Assembly (NCBI GenBank): GCA_022710245.1
Contig: JAKLHH010000340.1
Location: 1 to 7,574 of the forward strand
Direction of reading: 5' to 3'
Source of the DNA: Myxococcota bacterium
Lineage (GTDB): Bacteria > Myxococcota > Polyangia > GCA-2747355 > JAKLHH01
DNA: 7,574 nucleotides
The position numbers and the translations under genes are program-made. Below are positions 6,924-7,574 of the stretch, piece after piece (the first letter of the stretch is position 1; the number at the start of each line of letters is the position of its first letter). The notes beneath the pieces are model-generated. The model saw nothing but the letters and a program-made list of their open reading frames with translations, had not been told where the DNA came from and searched no databases.

Positions 6924-6948
6924 CGGGAACTTCAGCCATGATCCATCC

Positions 6949-6981
6949 TGGTCAGCGCACGCTGGTCAGCGCACGCTGACC
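6949..6981. repeat. 14-bp tandem duplication forming an inverted repeat over a stop codon
   Basis: The 14-bp unit tggtcagcgcacgc occurs at 6949-6962 and 6963-6976. The right part is also a perfect inverted repeat: ggtcagcg (6964-6971), ca, cgctgacc (6974-6981). A second ggtcagcg at 6950-6957 offers an alternative partner for the right arm. The lipoprotein stop codon (6966-6968, minus strand) lies within the stem. No T-run follows on the minus strand, so it is not a classical intrinsic terminator. It could act as an RNA 3'-end structure or a protein-binding site. Confidence 0.85.
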
Positions 6982-7574
6982 GAACACTGCCGCTCACGGC
7001 AGACGGCGCGCACCGCGGCGTTGGTGAGGCAGGGCGGGCAGCGGGGCTGCGCGCACGGCGGCACCAGCCGGCTCTCTCGCTCGCGTAGCCCCTGCCGGTT
7101 GAGCGCCTCGCGACCGAGCGCGCCGCAGGGCGGACAGCCGCAGGGGTCGGGCGGCGCGAGGGCACAGTCGCGATCGCTGCGACAGACGCGCTCCGGGTCC
7201 GGGGCGCCGGCTCCCTTGGCCTCCCCTGCCCCGCTCGCGCGGAGCGGCGCCGGCTCGCACTTCGGGCAGGGCCTGTAGCCGTACCGGTGTGCCTGCGCCT
7301 CCGACGCGAAGGTCACTGTGCAGCCCTTGCAGGCGCGCAGCTCGTAACAGTCCGGCCAGTGGTAGAGGCCGGTCGCGCGGCTCGCCCGGAGCGTGGGCAG
7401 GACCTGGTCGCTCTCCTCGGCGGCGGGCAACGCGGCCCCATCCTCCCCGAGGATGATCGTCGTGGTCGGCCGCGAGGCCGGCCTCGCCGGCGACCTCACC
7501 GCGGGCGCAGCGGCGGGCGGCCGTGGCGGCGGCGCCGGGCAGCCGGCGAGGATCGCGAGCGCGACGAGGAGCGG
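6966..7574 (-). CDS. Cys-rich lipoprotein with Ada-like zinc-binding module (5' end outside window)
   Basis: The frame is open to the right edge and starts there as PLLVALAILAGCPAPPP. That is the end of a signal peptide with the lipobox LAGC; the lipidated Cys codon is 7541-7539. The GTG at 7499 is therefore not the true start. Counting that Cys as +1, the mature protein has 191 residues. Residues 2-56 are a Pro/Ala-rich linker. Residues 57-97 (TGLYH, PDC65, CKGC 71-74, F-x-S-E-A, YGYRPCPKCEP) follow the pattern of the metal-binding domain of Ada. The position of Ada's methyl-accepting Cys38 holds H61, while C65, C92 and C95 match the other ligands. This suggests a His-Cys3 zinc site without methyl transfer. 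A Gly/Ala linker leads to a domain with ten Cys (120-186; C-x5-C, CGCPPC, C-x4-C-x2-C, C-x4-C) that may be disulfide-bonded. It is predicted to be anchored to an envelope membrane facing the periplasm or the outside. Function unknown. Confidence 0.85.
   Translation of the reverse strand, partial: PLLVALAILAGCPAPPPRPPAAAPAVRSPARPASRPTTTIILGEDGAALPAAEESDQVLPTLRASRATGLYHWPDCYELRACKGCTVTFASEAQAHRYGYRPCPKCEPAPLRASGAGEAKGAGAPDPERVCRSDRDCALAPPDPCGCPPCGALGREALNRQGLRERESRLVPPCAQPRCPPCLTNAAVRAVCRERQCSVSVR

Noticed and set aside
6889..6939. Alternative start for the barrel protein at 6939
   Set aside because: The extra 17 residues (MAEVPVVTVVGRCHAAP) would precede a normal signal peptide beginning MRLAPLS, and the -35/-10 candidate lies inside this stretch.
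6319..7278. A 319-codon plus-strand open frame opposite the barrel and lipoprotein genes
   Set aside because: Low-complexity translation with no domain. The minus strand carries a signal peptide, barrel features and a lipobox, so this is an antisense shadow.

Overview
The window is very GC-rich (by eye about 75%), with nearly every third codon position G or C. It has no RNA gene, transposase, integrase or CRISPR array that I can see. The gene set fits a Myxococcota-type bacterium (Polyangia-like, or a related 'deltaproteobacterial' genome). The clues are a membrane-anchored protein with an AgmX/PglI-like C-terminal domain, a giant TPR protein, an outer-membrane barrel and a Cys-rich lipoprotein. 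The taxonomic call is inference.

Layout, left to right. Bases 1-132 are three tandem 44-bp units, each containing the same apparent gene end, so they look like a duplicated 3' end of a forward gene lying mostly outside the window. A compact promoter-like region (157-186) precedes a 163-aa single-pass protein (195-686). After an 88-bp gap comes the dominant gene, a 1769-aa TPR protein (775-6084). Its disordered N-terminal segment carries in-frame copies of a palindromic DNA repeat and a duplicated short peptide motif. It ends in a non-TPR domain that may be a degenerate M48-peptidase-like fold.

The right side is transcribed leftward. A 266-aa predicted outer-membrane beta-barrel (6888 down to 6088) converges on the TPR gene, with only 3 bp between the two stop codons. 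Upstream of it on the same strand is a Cys-rich lipoprotein (stop at 6966) whose start lies beyond the right edge. It combines a secretion lipobox, an Ada-like zinc-binding module with His in place of the methyl-acceptor Cys, and a ten-Cys C-terminal domain.

Three of the four gene products appear to act in or across the cell envelope: an inner-membrane-anchored periplasmic protein, an outer-membrane barrel and a lipoprotein. Nothing in the sequence proves that the genes share a pathway. A recurring theme is that all three visible start codons lack a Shine-Dalgarno sequence and lie 6-10 nt after a -10-like hexamer, suggesting leaderless or nearly leaderless mRNAs. The most unusual signals are the palindromic element inside the TPR coding region and the duplications that cover stop codons at both ends of the window. 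I do not see a clear new defence or biosynthetic system.
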